A DNA stretch of 55,057 nucleotides, from the NCBI GenBank assembly GCA_035518775.1, contig DATIXH010000444.1:1-55057 (forward strand), given 5' to 3'. Numbering within the stretch: the first letter of the stretch is position 1; each line of letters opens with the position of its first letter. The translations under genes were made by a program, and so were the position numbers. The notes below the pieces were generated by a model, which was given only the letters and a program-made list of their open reading frames with translations, was not told the origin of the DNA and searched no databases. Origin of the DNA: JBGPEQ01 sp035518775. Its GTDB lineage: Bacteria > Pseudomonadota > Alphaproteobacteria > Dongiales > Dongiaceae. Positions 8,771 through 18,074 of this stretch are shown here, piece after piece.

Positions 8771-8956
8771 ATGGACCCCGAGGAACTCGAGCCGCGCAAG
8801 AAGGCGCCGACGCCCCCCGACCTCGACCGCATGTCGATCGAGGAGCTCAAGGACTACATCGCCGGGATGGAGGCGGAAATTTCCCGCGTGAAGGCTAAAA
8901 TCGAGGCCAAGAAGGCCCACCTGGCGGGTGCCGCCGGCCTGTTCAAGGGCAACTAG
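8771..8956 (+). CDS. DUF1192 family small protein
   Basis: A 61-residue acidic and lysine-rich protein: MDPEELEPRKKAPTPPDLD, then MSIEELKDYIAGMEAEISRV and a short coiled-coil segment with KAKIEAKKAHLAGA. The whole length matches the alphaproteobacterial DUF1192 family, of unknown function. It is read divergently from the quinone oxidoreductase gene, with about 80 bases for both promoters. It is followed by a CtrA-type box and an intrinsic terminator. Confidence 0.85.
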   Translation: MDPEELEPRKKAPTPPDLDRMSIEELKDYIAGMEAEISRVKAKIEAKKAHLAGAAGLFKGN

Positions 8957-9005
8957 CCGGTTGATTCATCGATGGAATCGAGAAAGCTGCGATTTCTTAA
9001 AGTCG

Positions 9006-9020
9006 TTAACCATAATTTAA
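9006..9020 (+). promoter_or_regulatory. CtrA-type binding box
   Basis: TTAA, seven bases, TTAA: the full CtrA consensus. It lies in the -35 region of a putative promoter whose -10 would be TAGATT at 9032-9037. TrcR, a regulator tied to the same cell-cycle network, is encoded 1.5 kb away. Confidence 0.6.
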
Positions 9021-9043
9021 CTCTTTACTCCTAGATTCCGTAA

Positions 9044-9147
9044 CAGACGATCCCTGCCATGGGGATCCTCTCGAGGGTCGCTTCCGATCCTTGTTGACGC
9101 CTCCCTGTCTAACTTGCCGCCGGTCCTTCGACCGGCGGTTTTCTTTT
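9044..9147 (+). ncRNA. Candidate small RNA (or attenuated leader)
   Basis: Inferred from a promoter-like region with a CtrA box, a 5' hairpin (GATCCC at 9049-9054 with GGGATC at 9062-9067), a single-stranded CCTCCCTGTC stretch that could pair with ribosome-binding sites, and an intrinsic terminator. A 12-codon frame from ATG 9059 (MGILSRVASDPC) is present but has no ribosome site. The 5' end is a guess. It could instead be an attenuator for metY, whose start is about 200 bases downstream. Confidence 0.4.
9117..9147 (+). terminator. Strong Rho-independent terminator
   Basis: Nine-base-pair perfect stem CCGCCGGTC / GACCGGCGG around a CTTC tetraloop, followed directly by TTTTCTTTT. It is the clearest intrinsic terminator in the window. 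Confidence 0.85.
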
Positions 9148-9288
9148 GCGCGGGCGGCTAGCGCAAAGGCTCCAACGAAGGCAAGAAGAAATGCGCACAG
9201 GCCGTCAAAATCTGCGCTTGACGCAATCCTGCAATGCAAACTAGCGTTTCGTCGGCAAGTTACACAGGGTTGAGGCTGACACAACGAA

Positions 9289-9339
9289 GAGGGCCGCGGC
9301 CGGACCAATCCGGTTGAGCGGCCCTCCGCTTTTCGGCGG
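9289..9339 (+). promoter_or_regulatory. metY leader hairpins
   Basis: Nested stem GAGGGCCGC (9289-9297) with GCGGCCCTC (9318-9326), containing CCGGA-CCAA-TCCGG, then a second small stem CCGC/GCGG ending just before the ribosome site of metY. The two stems share one base, so they may compete. I could not match it to a known SAM or SAH riboswitch. Confidence 0.35.
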
Positions 9340-9350
9340 GGGCGCTTCCG

Positions 9351-10646
9351 ATGGCCGACCCGAAGTTTCCCAAGTTCGACACGCTCAGTCTGCACGCCGG
9401 CCAGCAGCCCGACCCGGCGACAGGGGCGCGGGCGCAGCCGATCTACCAGACCACCTCCTACGTCTTCCGCGACACCGACCAGGCGGCCGCGCTGTTCAAC
9501 CTGGAGCGGCCAGGCCATATCTATTCGCGCATCTCGAATCCGACGGTGGCCGTCCTCGAAGAGCGCATCGCCGCGCTGGAGGGCGGTGTCGGCGCGGTCT
9601 GCACGGCCAGCGGCCAGGCCGCGCTCCACCTCGCCATCGCCACGCTGATGGATGCCGGCGGGCACATCGTCGCCTCGGCCTCGATCTATGGCGGCAGCGT
9701 CAACCTGCTGAAGCTGACCCTGCCGCGCTTCGGCATCGCCACAACCTTCGTGAACCCGCGCGATGCAGATGCCATCCGCCGCGCCATCCGGCCGGAAACG
9801 CGGCTGGTGTTCGCCGAGACCATCGGCAACCCGAATCTCGAAGTGCTGGATCTCCCGACGGTCGCGAGGATCGCGCACGAGGCCGGCCTGCCCTTGATGA
9901 TCGACTCGACCTTCTCGACGCCCTATCTCAACCGGCCGATCGAGCATGGCGCCGATATCGTCATGCATTCGGCGACGAAATGGCTCGGCGGCCATGGCAT
10001 CGCCATCGGCGGCGTCATCGTCGACGGCGGCCGCTTCGATTGGGAGCGCGCGGGTAAGTTCCCGACTCTGACCGAGCCCTATGCCGGCTATCACGGCATC
10101 GACTTCGCCGAGGAATTCGGTCCGCAGGCCTTCGTCATGCGCGCCCGCGCCGAGGGCCTGCGCGACTTCGGCGCCTGCCTGAGTCCGGCCAACGCCTTCT
10201 ATATCCTGCAGGGCGTCGAGACGCTGCCGCTGCGCATGGCGCGGCACGTCGCCAACGCCCAGAAAGCGGCGGAATTCCTCCGGGCCAATCCGGCCGTGGC
10301 CTGGGTCAACTACCCCGGCCTGCCCGAGCACCCGGACCACGCCTTGGCGCGACGCCTGTTCCCGAAGGGCTTCGGCGGCATCGTCAGCTTCGGCATCAAG
10401 GGCGGACGCGCGGCGGGCCGCAAATTCATCGAGGCGCTCCAGCTCGCCTCCCATCTCGCCAATGTCGGCGACGCCAAGACGCTGGTGATTCATCCCGCCA
10501 GCACGACGCACCAGCAGATGGATGCCGAGGCCCTGAAGGCTGCCGGCCTCGGCGAGGATCTGATCCGGCTTTCCATCGGCATCGAGGACGCAGACGATAT
10601 CCTGGGCGATCTCGGCCAGGCGCTGCGCGTCTCGCAAAAGGGCTGA
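9351..10646 (+). CDS. metY: O-acetylhomoserine sulfhydrylase-type PLP enzyme (first MetY paralogue)
   Basis: A 431-residue member of the Cys/Met metabolism PLP-dependent family, making homocysteine from an O-acylhomoserine and sulfide. Signatures: QPIYQTTSYVF at the N-terminus, YSRISNPTVAVLEERIAALEGG, substrate/PLP loop SASIYGGSVNL, and the PLP lysine K210 in MHSATKWLGGHG. The C-terminus LIRLSIGIEDADDILGDL is typical. ATG start with a G-rich stretch eight bases upstream. The next gene starts two bases after its stop, so the two are probably co-transcribed. A second, more distant paralogue lies at 38011-39324 beside metA. Confidence 0.9.
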   Translation: MADPKFPKFDTLSLHAGQQPDPATGARAQPIYQTTSYVFRDTDQAAALFNLERPGHIYSRISNPTVAVLEERIAALEGGVGAVCTASGQAALHLAIATLMDAGGHIVASASIYGGSVNLLKLTLPRFGIATTFVNPRDADAIRRAIRPETRLVFAETIGNPNLEVLDLPTVARIAHEAGLPLMIDSTFSTPYLNRPIEHGADIVMHSATKWLGGHGIAIGGVIVDGGRFDWERAGKFPTLTEPYAGYHGIDFAEEFGPQAFVMRARAEGLRDFGACLSPANAFYILQGVETLPLRMARHVANAQKAAEFLRANPAVAWVNYPGLPEHPDHALARRLFPKGFGGIVSFGIKGGRAAGRKFIEALQLASHLANVGDAKTLVIHPASTTHQQMDAEALKAAGLGEDLIRLSIGIEDADDILGDLGQALRVSQKG

Positions 10647-10648
10647 GC

Positions 10649-11437
10649 GTGGAACTCGCCGTCGACGGCAACCGGGTCTTCGCCGCCACCGGCGGGCGCC
10701 CGTTCGATGCCACGCAGCCCGCCGTCGTCTTCATCCATGGCGCCGGCATGGACCACACCGTGTGGGCCTTGCAGGCGCGCTACTTCGCGCATCACGGACG
10801 GTCCGTGCTCGCCGTTGACCTGCCGGGCCACGGCCGGTCGGGCGGGGAGCTGCTACGCTCGATCGGCGCGATGGCGTCGTGGCTCGTCAAGCTGCTGGAC
10901 GCTGTCGGCCTGGCGAGCGCGGCGTTCGTGGGTCACAGCATGGGCGCGCTGATCGCGCTGGAGGCCGCTGGGTCGGCGCCGGCGCGCGCGCGCGGCCTGG
11001 CGCTGCTCGGCGTCGCCGCGCGCATGCCCGTCCATCCCGATCTGCAGTCGGCCGCGGACGGCAATCGCCGCCTGGGGCCCGAGCTCGTGACCTCCTGGGG
11101 CCACGGGCCGAGCGGCCATCTCGGCGGCAATCCGGCGCCCGGCCTGTGGATCATGGGCGGCAGCCTGCAGCTGCTCGAGCGCGCGCCGCCCGGTGCGCTC
11201 GCCGCCGATCTTGCCGCCTGCAATGCCTATGACGGCGCGGTCGCCGCGGCGGCGCGCGTCGCCTGCCCGACGCTGCTTCTGCTGGGCGGGCTCGACCGCA
11301 TGACCCCGCCCGCGAAGGCGGCGCCATTGGCGGAGGCGATCAAGACGGCACGTACGGTCACCCTGGCCGGTGCCGGTCACATGCTGATGAGCGAGCGGCC
11401 GGATGCGGTGATCGACGCGCTGCGCAAGGCGATCTGA
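10649..11437 (+). CDS. Alpha/beta-fold hydrolase
   Basis: A 262-residue single-domain hydrolase. The oxyanion region is VFIHGAGMDHTVW, the nucleophile elbow is GHSMGALIAL, the acid is the aspartate of LLGGLDRMTPP and the histidine is in GAGHMLMSERPD. The start is GTG, two bases after the metY stop, suggesting translational coupling. The substrate is unknown; such genes are often esterases or thioesterases. It converges on the polysaccharide pyruvyl transferase gene with about a dozen bases between them. Confidence 0.82.
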   Translation: MELAVDGNRVFAATGGRPFDATQPAVVFIHGAGMDHTVWALQARYFAHHGRSVLAVDLPGHGRSGGELLRSIGAMASWLVKLLDAVGLASAAFVGHSMGALIALEAAGSAPARARGLALLGVAARMPVHPDLQSAADGNRRLGPELVTSWGHGPSGHLGGNPAPGLWIMGGSLQLLERAPPGALAADLAACNAYDGAVAAAARVACPTLLLLGGLDRMTPPAKAAPLAEAIKTARTVTLAGAGHMLMSERPDAVIDALRKAI

Positions 11438-11449
11438 CCGCGGCGGCTC

Positions 11450-12541
11450 TCACGCCGGCGGCAGGTTCTTGCGAGCGAGGTCGAGCAGCGACCCGTTGCG
11501 CGCCGGGTCGAAGACGGAGCGCGCGAAATCCTCCGAGCGAGCCTGTTCGGCGCGCTCCACCAGCAGCCGATCGAGCTGCGGATCGTCGTAGCGGATCGGC
11601 TCCGGCGCGCCGAGCATGGCGGCCAGGGCATTCATCTTCGGCGTGTTGCTGTTCAACATCACGAACGGCGTCCGCATGGCGAAGGCGGCCAGCGAATGAT
11701 GGAAGCGCCCAGAAACCAGCAGCGCGGCGCTCCCGATCGTCGACAGCCATTCGGTCAGTGACCCGGCCTCGACATAGCGCCAGTCGCCGGTGCCGAGCGC
11801 CCGCAGCGCGGCCACGAAGCGCGCATCGTCGGCGGCCGGCTTGGCCTGCGCGCCGGTGATGACCACGGGCTGGTGGCCGCGCTGTTTCATCCCGTTGGCG
11901 AATGCGACCAGCGGGCCGAGGCCGACGGCCTCGAAGGCGACCGAGCCGGCGATCGCCAGGGTCTCTCCTCTTGCCGGCCTTGTGGAGAACAGCTGCCCGG
12001 CCGTCAACGGCAGGCAATCGAACGACAGCACGGCCGGCATGCCGAGCCGGTCGGCGATCTCCTTGCTCAGGGTCTCGCGGATCGCGATGTAGTCGAAGAC
12101 CGCATAGATGCTGCGATAGAAGGCGTCGGCGCTCGCAGCGTCAGCGCCGCGGCCGGTGTGCGGATAGAGGGAGTGATTGACGACATAGACCGGCTTGCCC
12201 AGGTGGCGGCGGGCTGCGAATGCCATGTAGAGCAAATTGACCGCCGCACGCGACAGGCCGTGGATGGTGCCTTCGCCATGCACGAACACGCAGTCCGCAC
12301 GCTCGATCCGCCGGTAGAGATCGGCGTTGTCGGCTGCATGCGCCCGGAAGAAGGCGGCATCCTGGAACTGCGTCGGGGAATTGGGCGGGCGCGCGAGCCC
12401 GTAGGTGACCCGGATCGGGACGGCGTCGATCAGGTCGTAGCGCTCGCCGATGAGCGACTTGAGGCCGAGGCTCGTGGCCGTGCAGCCCCAGTGGTACCAG
12501 TCGGTCGTGTCGTTGAGCAGGATAGCGGTCGGGCGCGCCAT
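11450..12541 (-). CDS. Polysaccharide pyruvyl transferase family protein
   Basis: About 363 residues. The features I recognise are the N-terminal LLNDTTDWYHWGCTATSLGL segment, the middle DCVFVHGEGTIHG, the AVNLLYMAFAARRHLGKPVYVVNHSLYP region, and the C-terminal VSGRFHHSLAAFAMRTPFV, the nucleotide-sugar-like GT-B half. Family members add ketal pyruvate to surface polysaccharides or act on related glycans. I start at ATG 12541 (MARPTAIL); the frame extends to 12577 but would run into the hairpin downstream of hsp20. No other polysaccharide genes are next to it, so its role is unclear. Confidence 0.75.
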   Translation of the reverse strand: MARPTAILLNDTTDWYHWGCTATSLGLKSLIGERYDLIDAVPIRVTYGLARPPNSPTQFQDAAFFRAHAADNADLYRRIERADCVFVHGEGTIHGLSRAAVNLLYMAFAARRHLGKPVYVVNHSLYPHTGRGADAASADAFYRSIYAVFDYIAIRETLSKEIADRLGMPAVLSFDCLPLTAGQLFSTRPARGETLAIAGSVAFEAVGLGPLVAFANGMKQRGHQPVVITGAQAKPAADDARFVAALRALGTGDWRYVEAGSLTEWLSTIGSAALLVSGRFHHSLAAFAMRTPFVMLNSNTPKMNALAAMLGAPEPIRYDDPQLDRLLVERAEQARSEDFARSVFDPARNGSLLDLARKNLPPA

Positions 12542-12576
12542 GGCGACGATGCTCGACGAGTCGCGGCCAAACGGCA

Positions 12577-12604
12577 AGGGCCGGACGGTCGCCCGTCCGG
12601 CCCT
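12577..12604 (-). terminator. Hairpin after hsp20, probable terminator
   Basis: Twelve-base-pair perfect stem AGGGCCGGACGG / CCGTCCGGCCCT with a four-base loop, placed 27 bases after the hsp20 stop on the minus strand. The T-run on that strand is poor, so termination may be partial, allowing some readthrough into the next gene. Confidence 0.5.
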
Positions 12605-12630
12605 GTTCGGTCGGCGATCGGGACGCGGGG

Positions 12631-13098
12631 TTAGGCCGCCTTGCCTTCGATCACCGTCGGCTTCGTCGCCGCCTTGGTCTCGATCTTGATGCTGCGGGGC
12701 TTCATCGCCTCCGGCACCTCGCGCACGAGATCGACATGCAGCAGGCCGTTCACGAGGGTGGCGCCGCTGACCTTGATGTGGTCGGCCAGCTCGAAGCGCC
12801 GCTCGAAGGCGCGCCCGGCGATGCCGCGATGCAGGAACTTGCGGTCGTCATCCGACTTGGCAAGCTTGCCGCTGATGACGAGCGAGTTCTCCTGGGCGGT
12901 GATGCTGATGTCGTTGTCACCGAAGCCGGCGACCGCCATCGTGATGCGATAGGCGTCCTCGCCGAGGACCTCGATGTTGTAGGGCGGGTAGGAGACCGCA
13001 CTCTCGTCGACCCGGCTGGCCGCATCGAGCAGACGCGACATCCGGTCGAAACCGATCGTGGAGCGGAACAGGGGGGAAAGATCAAGCGTGGTTCGCAT
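12631..13098 (-). CDS. Hsp20/alpha-crystallin small heat shock protein
   Basis: About 155 residues of the IbpA-like class A small heat shock proteins, ATP-independent holdases. N-terminus MRTTLDLSPLFRSTIGFDRM and YPPYNIEVLGEDAYRITMAV are the usual alphaproteobacterial forms; the alpha-crystallin domain carries NSLVISGKL, GIAGRAFERRFELADHIKV and NGLLHVDLVREVPE. The C-terminal IXI-like motif is weak. I start at 13098: AGGAGG lies nine bases upstream of this ATG. The longer frame to 13176 lacks a ribosome site. I see no clear heat-shock promoter or 4U-type thermometer by eye. Confidence 0.92.
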   Translation of the reverse strand: MRTTLDLSPLFRSTIGFDRMSRLLDAASRVDESAVSYPPYNIEVLGEDAYRITMAVAGFGDNDISITAQENSLVISGKLAKSDDDRKFLHRGIAGRAFERRFELADHIKVSGATLVNGLLHVDLVREVPEAMKPRSIKIETKAATKPTVIEGKAA

Positions 13099-13218
13099 GT
13101 GCCATATCCTCCTGGGAGCAACATGGGGACGGAAGCGCCTCCGCCGGGCTCTTAGGAACGGACCCGCTAATGGCATCCGTTCACGCCTTAGATAGGGGTG
13201 CGACCCCCGGAATCAAGA

Positions 13219-13244
13219 GGGCGGCCCCCTGCCGGCGGCCGCCC
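13219..13244 (-). terminator. Hairpin after rpmE
   Basis: Eight-base-pair stem GGGCGGCC / GGCCGCCC with a ten-base loop, 26 bases downstream of the rpmE stop on the minus strand, followed by TCTTGATT. A probable terminator with a weak T-tract. Confidence 0.4.
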
Positions 13245-13270
13245 CGAAGCCAGCCGATAATGCCTCGCAG

Positions 13271-13498
13271 TTACTTGCCCTTGAGGCCGATTCCCTGGAA
13301 CCGCTTCTGGAACTTGGCGAGCTGGCCGCCGGAGTCGACGAGGCGATGGACGCCGGTCCAGGCCGGGTGCGACTTGGGGTCGATGTCCAAGCGCAGCGTG
13401 TCGCCGGCCTTGCCCATGGTCGAGCGGGTCTTGAAGCTGGTGCCGTCGGTCATCACCACGTTTATCTCGTGGTAGTCCGGGTGGATGCCTTTCTTCAT
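13271..13498 (-). CDS. rpmE: 50S ribosomal protein L31
   Basis: 75 residues, MKKGIHPDYHEINVVMTDGT at the start and HPAWTGVHRLVD near the C-terminus, as in bacterial L31. It has no cysteines, so it is the zinc-free type. The long open frame upstream is an artefact; the ATG at 13498 gives the family's normal N-terminus. It is divergent from the ABC exporter gene. Confidence 0.95.
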   Translation of the reverse strand: MKKGIHPDYHEINVVMTDGTSFKTRSTMGKAGDTLRLDIDPKSHPAWTGVHRLVDSGGQLAKFQKRFQGIGLKGK

Positions 13499-13679
13499 AG
13501 CGCGCTCCGAAAATGCGAGGGCCGGTTTATAGCGAAGGCGGCCGGGGCAGGCAAGGCTTGCGACTCGGCTGGAATGCGACCTCCTGTCCCTCTGTTTATT
13601 AACAATTAGACGTGGTGGGCGGCGAGGGCGGCGGCTAGCATCCGCCGCCGGCCGCCGGGCAGGGGGCATCGCCATCGCA

Positions 13680-15504
<1,825 letters not shown>

Positions 15505-15524
<20 letters not shown>

Positions 15525-16071
15525 AGGGACGCTTCGGCGTGCGGCGGGCGACCTCCTGAAAACCCTCGGCCGCGAACGGTTCCAGAAGGCCGACATAGCC
15601 GCTCGCCGAATCGATGCGGGCGCGGCCGGGGTCGCGCGGATAGGCCTCGACGATCCTGGCTCCGTGGCGCTTGGCATGCTTGACGGCGGCGTCGATCAGC
15701 GCCGCCATCACGCCGTCGCGCCGCGCCTTGGGCTCGACGAAGAAGCAGGTGATGGACCACGCCGGCCGGTCGTCGACCGGTTTGCAGACGGGCGAGCGCT
15801 CGAGCCCGGGCGTCGCCGCGCGCGGCGCGATCGCGCACCAGCCGACGGGTTGCGCGCCCTCGTAGGCGAGGATGCCGAGCGGCGCGTTCGATTTCACGAG
15901 CTCGCGGAACGCGGCCTTGCGCTTCTGCTTGCCGAGCGCGTGGAACTCCGAGCGCCGCAGCCGCCAGAACATGCACCAGCAGCCGCTGTCCGCGCCGCGC
16001 TCAGGGCCAAACAGCCGCTCAAGGTCGTCCCAGCGGTCGGGAGTCAGAGGGTGGAAGGTGAGTGCGGGCAT
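15505..16071 (-). CDS. GNAT family N-acetyltransferase
   Basis: 188 residues. N-terminal LTPDRWDDLERLFGPERGAD, cysteine-rich SGCWCMFWRL, and a GNAT core with WSITCFFVEPKARRDGVMAALIDAAVKHAK, where the acetyl-CoA pyrophosphate-binding region is degenerate (RRDGVM in place of RGxGIG). The C-terminal RTPKRPFMRRYL is characteristic of a small uncharacterised subgroup. The substrate is unknown. It converges with and overlaps the ABC exporter by 20 bases. Confidence 0.78.
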
Positions 16072-16091
16072 GGTGGCGAGTCCGGCGTGTT

Positions 16092-16132
16092 GTAGGGGCG
16101 GCCCCGCGTGGCCGCCCCGGGGCGGCCCCTAC
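16092..16132. repeat. GTAGGGGCG palindromic repeat, copy 1
   Basis: Arms GTAGGGGCGGCCCCG and CGGGGCGGCCCCTAC close back on each other over 41 bases. Same family as 25107-25199, 29795-29866 and 33053-33145. It separates two minus-strand genes and may act as a transcript-end hairpin. Confidence 0.75.
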
Positions 16133-16136
16133 AGTG

Positions 16137-18062
16137 TTACCGCTGATCCAGCTTCAACTCGATGCGCCGGTTGCGGCGGTAGGCGATCTCGTCGTCGGTC
16201 GGATCGAGCGGGCGGAACTCGGCGAAGCCGGCGGCGGCCAGGCGATTGGCCGGCACGCCCTGGCTCTGCAGGAAATTCACCACGGCGATGGCGCGTGCGG
16301 AGGACAGCTCCCAGTTCGAGTGGAACTGAGGGGTGTTGATCGGCCGCTTGTCCGTATGGCCGTCGACGCGCAGGATCCAGTCGATGTCCGTCGGGATCTT
16401 GGCCGCAATCTCCAGCAGCGTCTTGGCGAACTGCCCGAGCTGCTGCTTGCCGGCATCCTCGATATCGGCCGAGCCGACGTCGAACAGCACCTCCGATTGG
16501 AACACGAAGCGGTCGCCGACGATCTGGATGTCGGGACGCTCGCCCAAGACTTCCTTCAGCTTGCCGAAGAATTCCGAGCGATAGCTCGCCAGCTCTGCCA
16601 CCTTGTTGGCGAGCGCCACGTTCAGCCGCTTGCCGAGGTCGGCGATCTGCACGCCCTGTTCCTTGGCCTTGGCCTCGGAGGCATCGAGCGCCGTCGCCAG
16701 CTGCGCCAGCTGCTGGCGCAGCGCCAGCACCTGCTGGTTGAGCAGCTCCACCTGCATGCGCTGGGTGTCGCTCAGCTTCTTCTCCTCCGCCAACTCGTTC
16801 GCGTTCTTCTCTGCTTGCGCCGCGTTGTTCTTTGACGCTTCGTCGCTGGCGAGCAGCTTCTTCGAGAGATCGTCACGCAAAGACTCGAGCGCGGCGATGT
16901 CGCCGAGCAGCGCCTGCACCTTGGCCTTGTCGGCATCGATGGTCTTGTAGGCGTTCTCCAGCTCGATCAGCTTCTGCTCCAGCGCCGCCTTCTGGTCGGC
17001 CGTGGTCTTGAAGGCCTGGTCCTTCTCGGACTGCGCCGTCGCCAGCGCCGCCTGGCTGTCGGCGACCTGCCTGGCGAGGTCGTCGCGCAGCTTCTGGAGC
17101 GCGGCGATCTCCGCCAGCATGGTGTCGATCTTCTCCTTGTCGGCTGAGATCGTCTTGTAGGCGTTCTCCAGCTCGGCCAGCTTCTGCTCCAGCTGCGCCT
17201 TCTGCTCGGCCGAGAGCTTGCTGGCCTGCTCCGACGCGCTCTGCGCCGCCGTCAGCGCGGCCTGCTGTTCGGCCGCCTGCTTGGCCAGGTCGTCGCGCGC
17301 CTTCTGCAGCGCCGCCAGCTCGGCCAGCGTTGTCTGAATTTTTTCCTTGTCGGCGTCCATCGCCTTGTAGGCGGCCGCCAGCTCGGCCAGCTTCTCGTCG
17401 AGCGCAGCCTTCTGCTCGGCGGTCAGCTTGCCGGCCTTCTCTGCGTCGGCGCGGGCGGCGGCCAGGGCCGCCTCCAGCTGCGCCTTGGTATCGGCGGCCG
17501 ACTTCTTCGTGTCCTCGACCTGGGCGAGCGCGGCGAGCAGCGCGGCCTTGTTCTCGTCGGACAGCTTGTAGGCCTTGTCCAGTTCGGCGCGCGTGGCCAT
17601 GAGCGCGCTCTGGTCGGCCTCGTGGTTCTTCAGCAGCTCCGCGATTTGGGCCTTCAGCGTCTCGTTCGCATCATTGGTATTGGCCAGTTGCGCGTTGGCG
17701 TCGGCCAGGCCCGTGGCCAGGGAATCGCGCTCCGAGAGGATCACGGTCAGGCGCTGCTTCGTTTCGCTCGTCTCTGTCTGCGCGCCCGTAAGCTGATCGT
17801 TGAGCTGCTGGATCCGCGCGTTCAGATTTTTTAGATCCAGCTCTTGCTCCGCGACCGTCTTTTCCGCCGCGGCCAAGTCGCTCTTCTTCTGCAGCAGCTC
17901 GGTGTCGCTTTCATTCAGCGCGTGCGACAGGAAGACCTGGGCGATCACGAACACGATCAGCACGAAGATGACGACCATCAACAGCGTGCTGAGCACGTCG
18001 ACGTAGCCGGGCCAGGGGTCGAAATAGCGGCGGCGTCCGCGTCCGGCGGCGATGGTGGCCAT
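16137..18062 (-). CDS. MotB/OmpA-like protein with long coiled coil
   Basis: 641 residues. One N-terminal membrane helix (LLMVVIFVLIVFVIAQVFLS, about residues 26-48), then about 440 residues of alanine-, glutamate-, lysine- and leucine-rich coiled coil, then an OmpA-type peptidoglycan-binding domain (VLFDVGSADI, ILRVDGHTDKRPI, NWELSSARAIAVVNFL, YRRNRRIELKL). The coiled coil contains a tandem repeat with a period of exactly 210 bases (70 residues, ten heptads): AYK.. at 16942, 17152, 17362 and about 17572. Twelve bases separate it from the upstream MotA/TolQ-like gene, so the pair should form an ion-driven membrane complex anchored to peptidoglycan; what it energises is unknown. Confidence 0.82.
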   Translation of the reverse strand: MATIAAGRGRRRYFDPWPGYVDVLSTLLMVVIFVLIVFVIAQVFLSHALNESDTELLQKKSDLAAAEKTVAEQELDLKNLNARIQQLNDQLTGAQTETSETKQRLTVILSERDSLATGLADANAQLANTNDANETLKAQIAELLKNHEADQSALMATRAELDKAYKLSDENKAALLAALAQVEDTKKSAADTKAQLEAALAAARADAEKAGKLTAEQKAALDEKLAELAAAYKAMDADKEKIQTTLAELAALQKARDDLAKQAAEQQAALTAAQSASEQASKLSAEQKAQLEQKLAELENAYKTISADKEKIDTMLAEIAALQKLRDDLARQVADSQAALATAQSEKDQAFKTTADQKAALEQKLIELENAYKTIDADKAKVQALLGDIAALESLRDDLSKKLLASDEASKNNAAQAEKNANELAEEKKLSDTQRMQVELLNQQVLALRQQLAQLATALDASEAKAKEQGVQIADLGKRLNVALANKVAELASYRSEFFGKLKEVLGERPDIQIVGDRFVFQSEVLFDVGSADIEDAGKQQLGQFAKTLLEIAAKIPTDIDWILRVDGHTDKRPINTPQFHSNWELSSARAIAVVNFLQSQGVPANRLAAAGFAEFRPLDPTDDEIAYRRNRRIELKLDQR

Positions 18063-18074
18063 GGCGGCGGCCTC

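Larger units (their letters stand above)
8957..9350. other. 394-base intergenic region with a small-RNA-like unit and metY leader
   Basis: Contains, in order, an A/T-rich promoter-like segment with a CtrA box (9006-9020), a putative transcribed segment of about 100 bases ending in a strong intrinsic terminator (9117-9147), a weak sigma70-like promoter (TTGACG at 9218, TAGCGT at 9242), and a two-hairpin leader just before metY. No protein-coding gene is supported. Confidence 0.55.

Noticed and set aside
9351..10646. SAM-II riboswitch before metY
   Set aside because: I looked for the known pseudoknot pattern and could not match it; only ordinary stems are visible.
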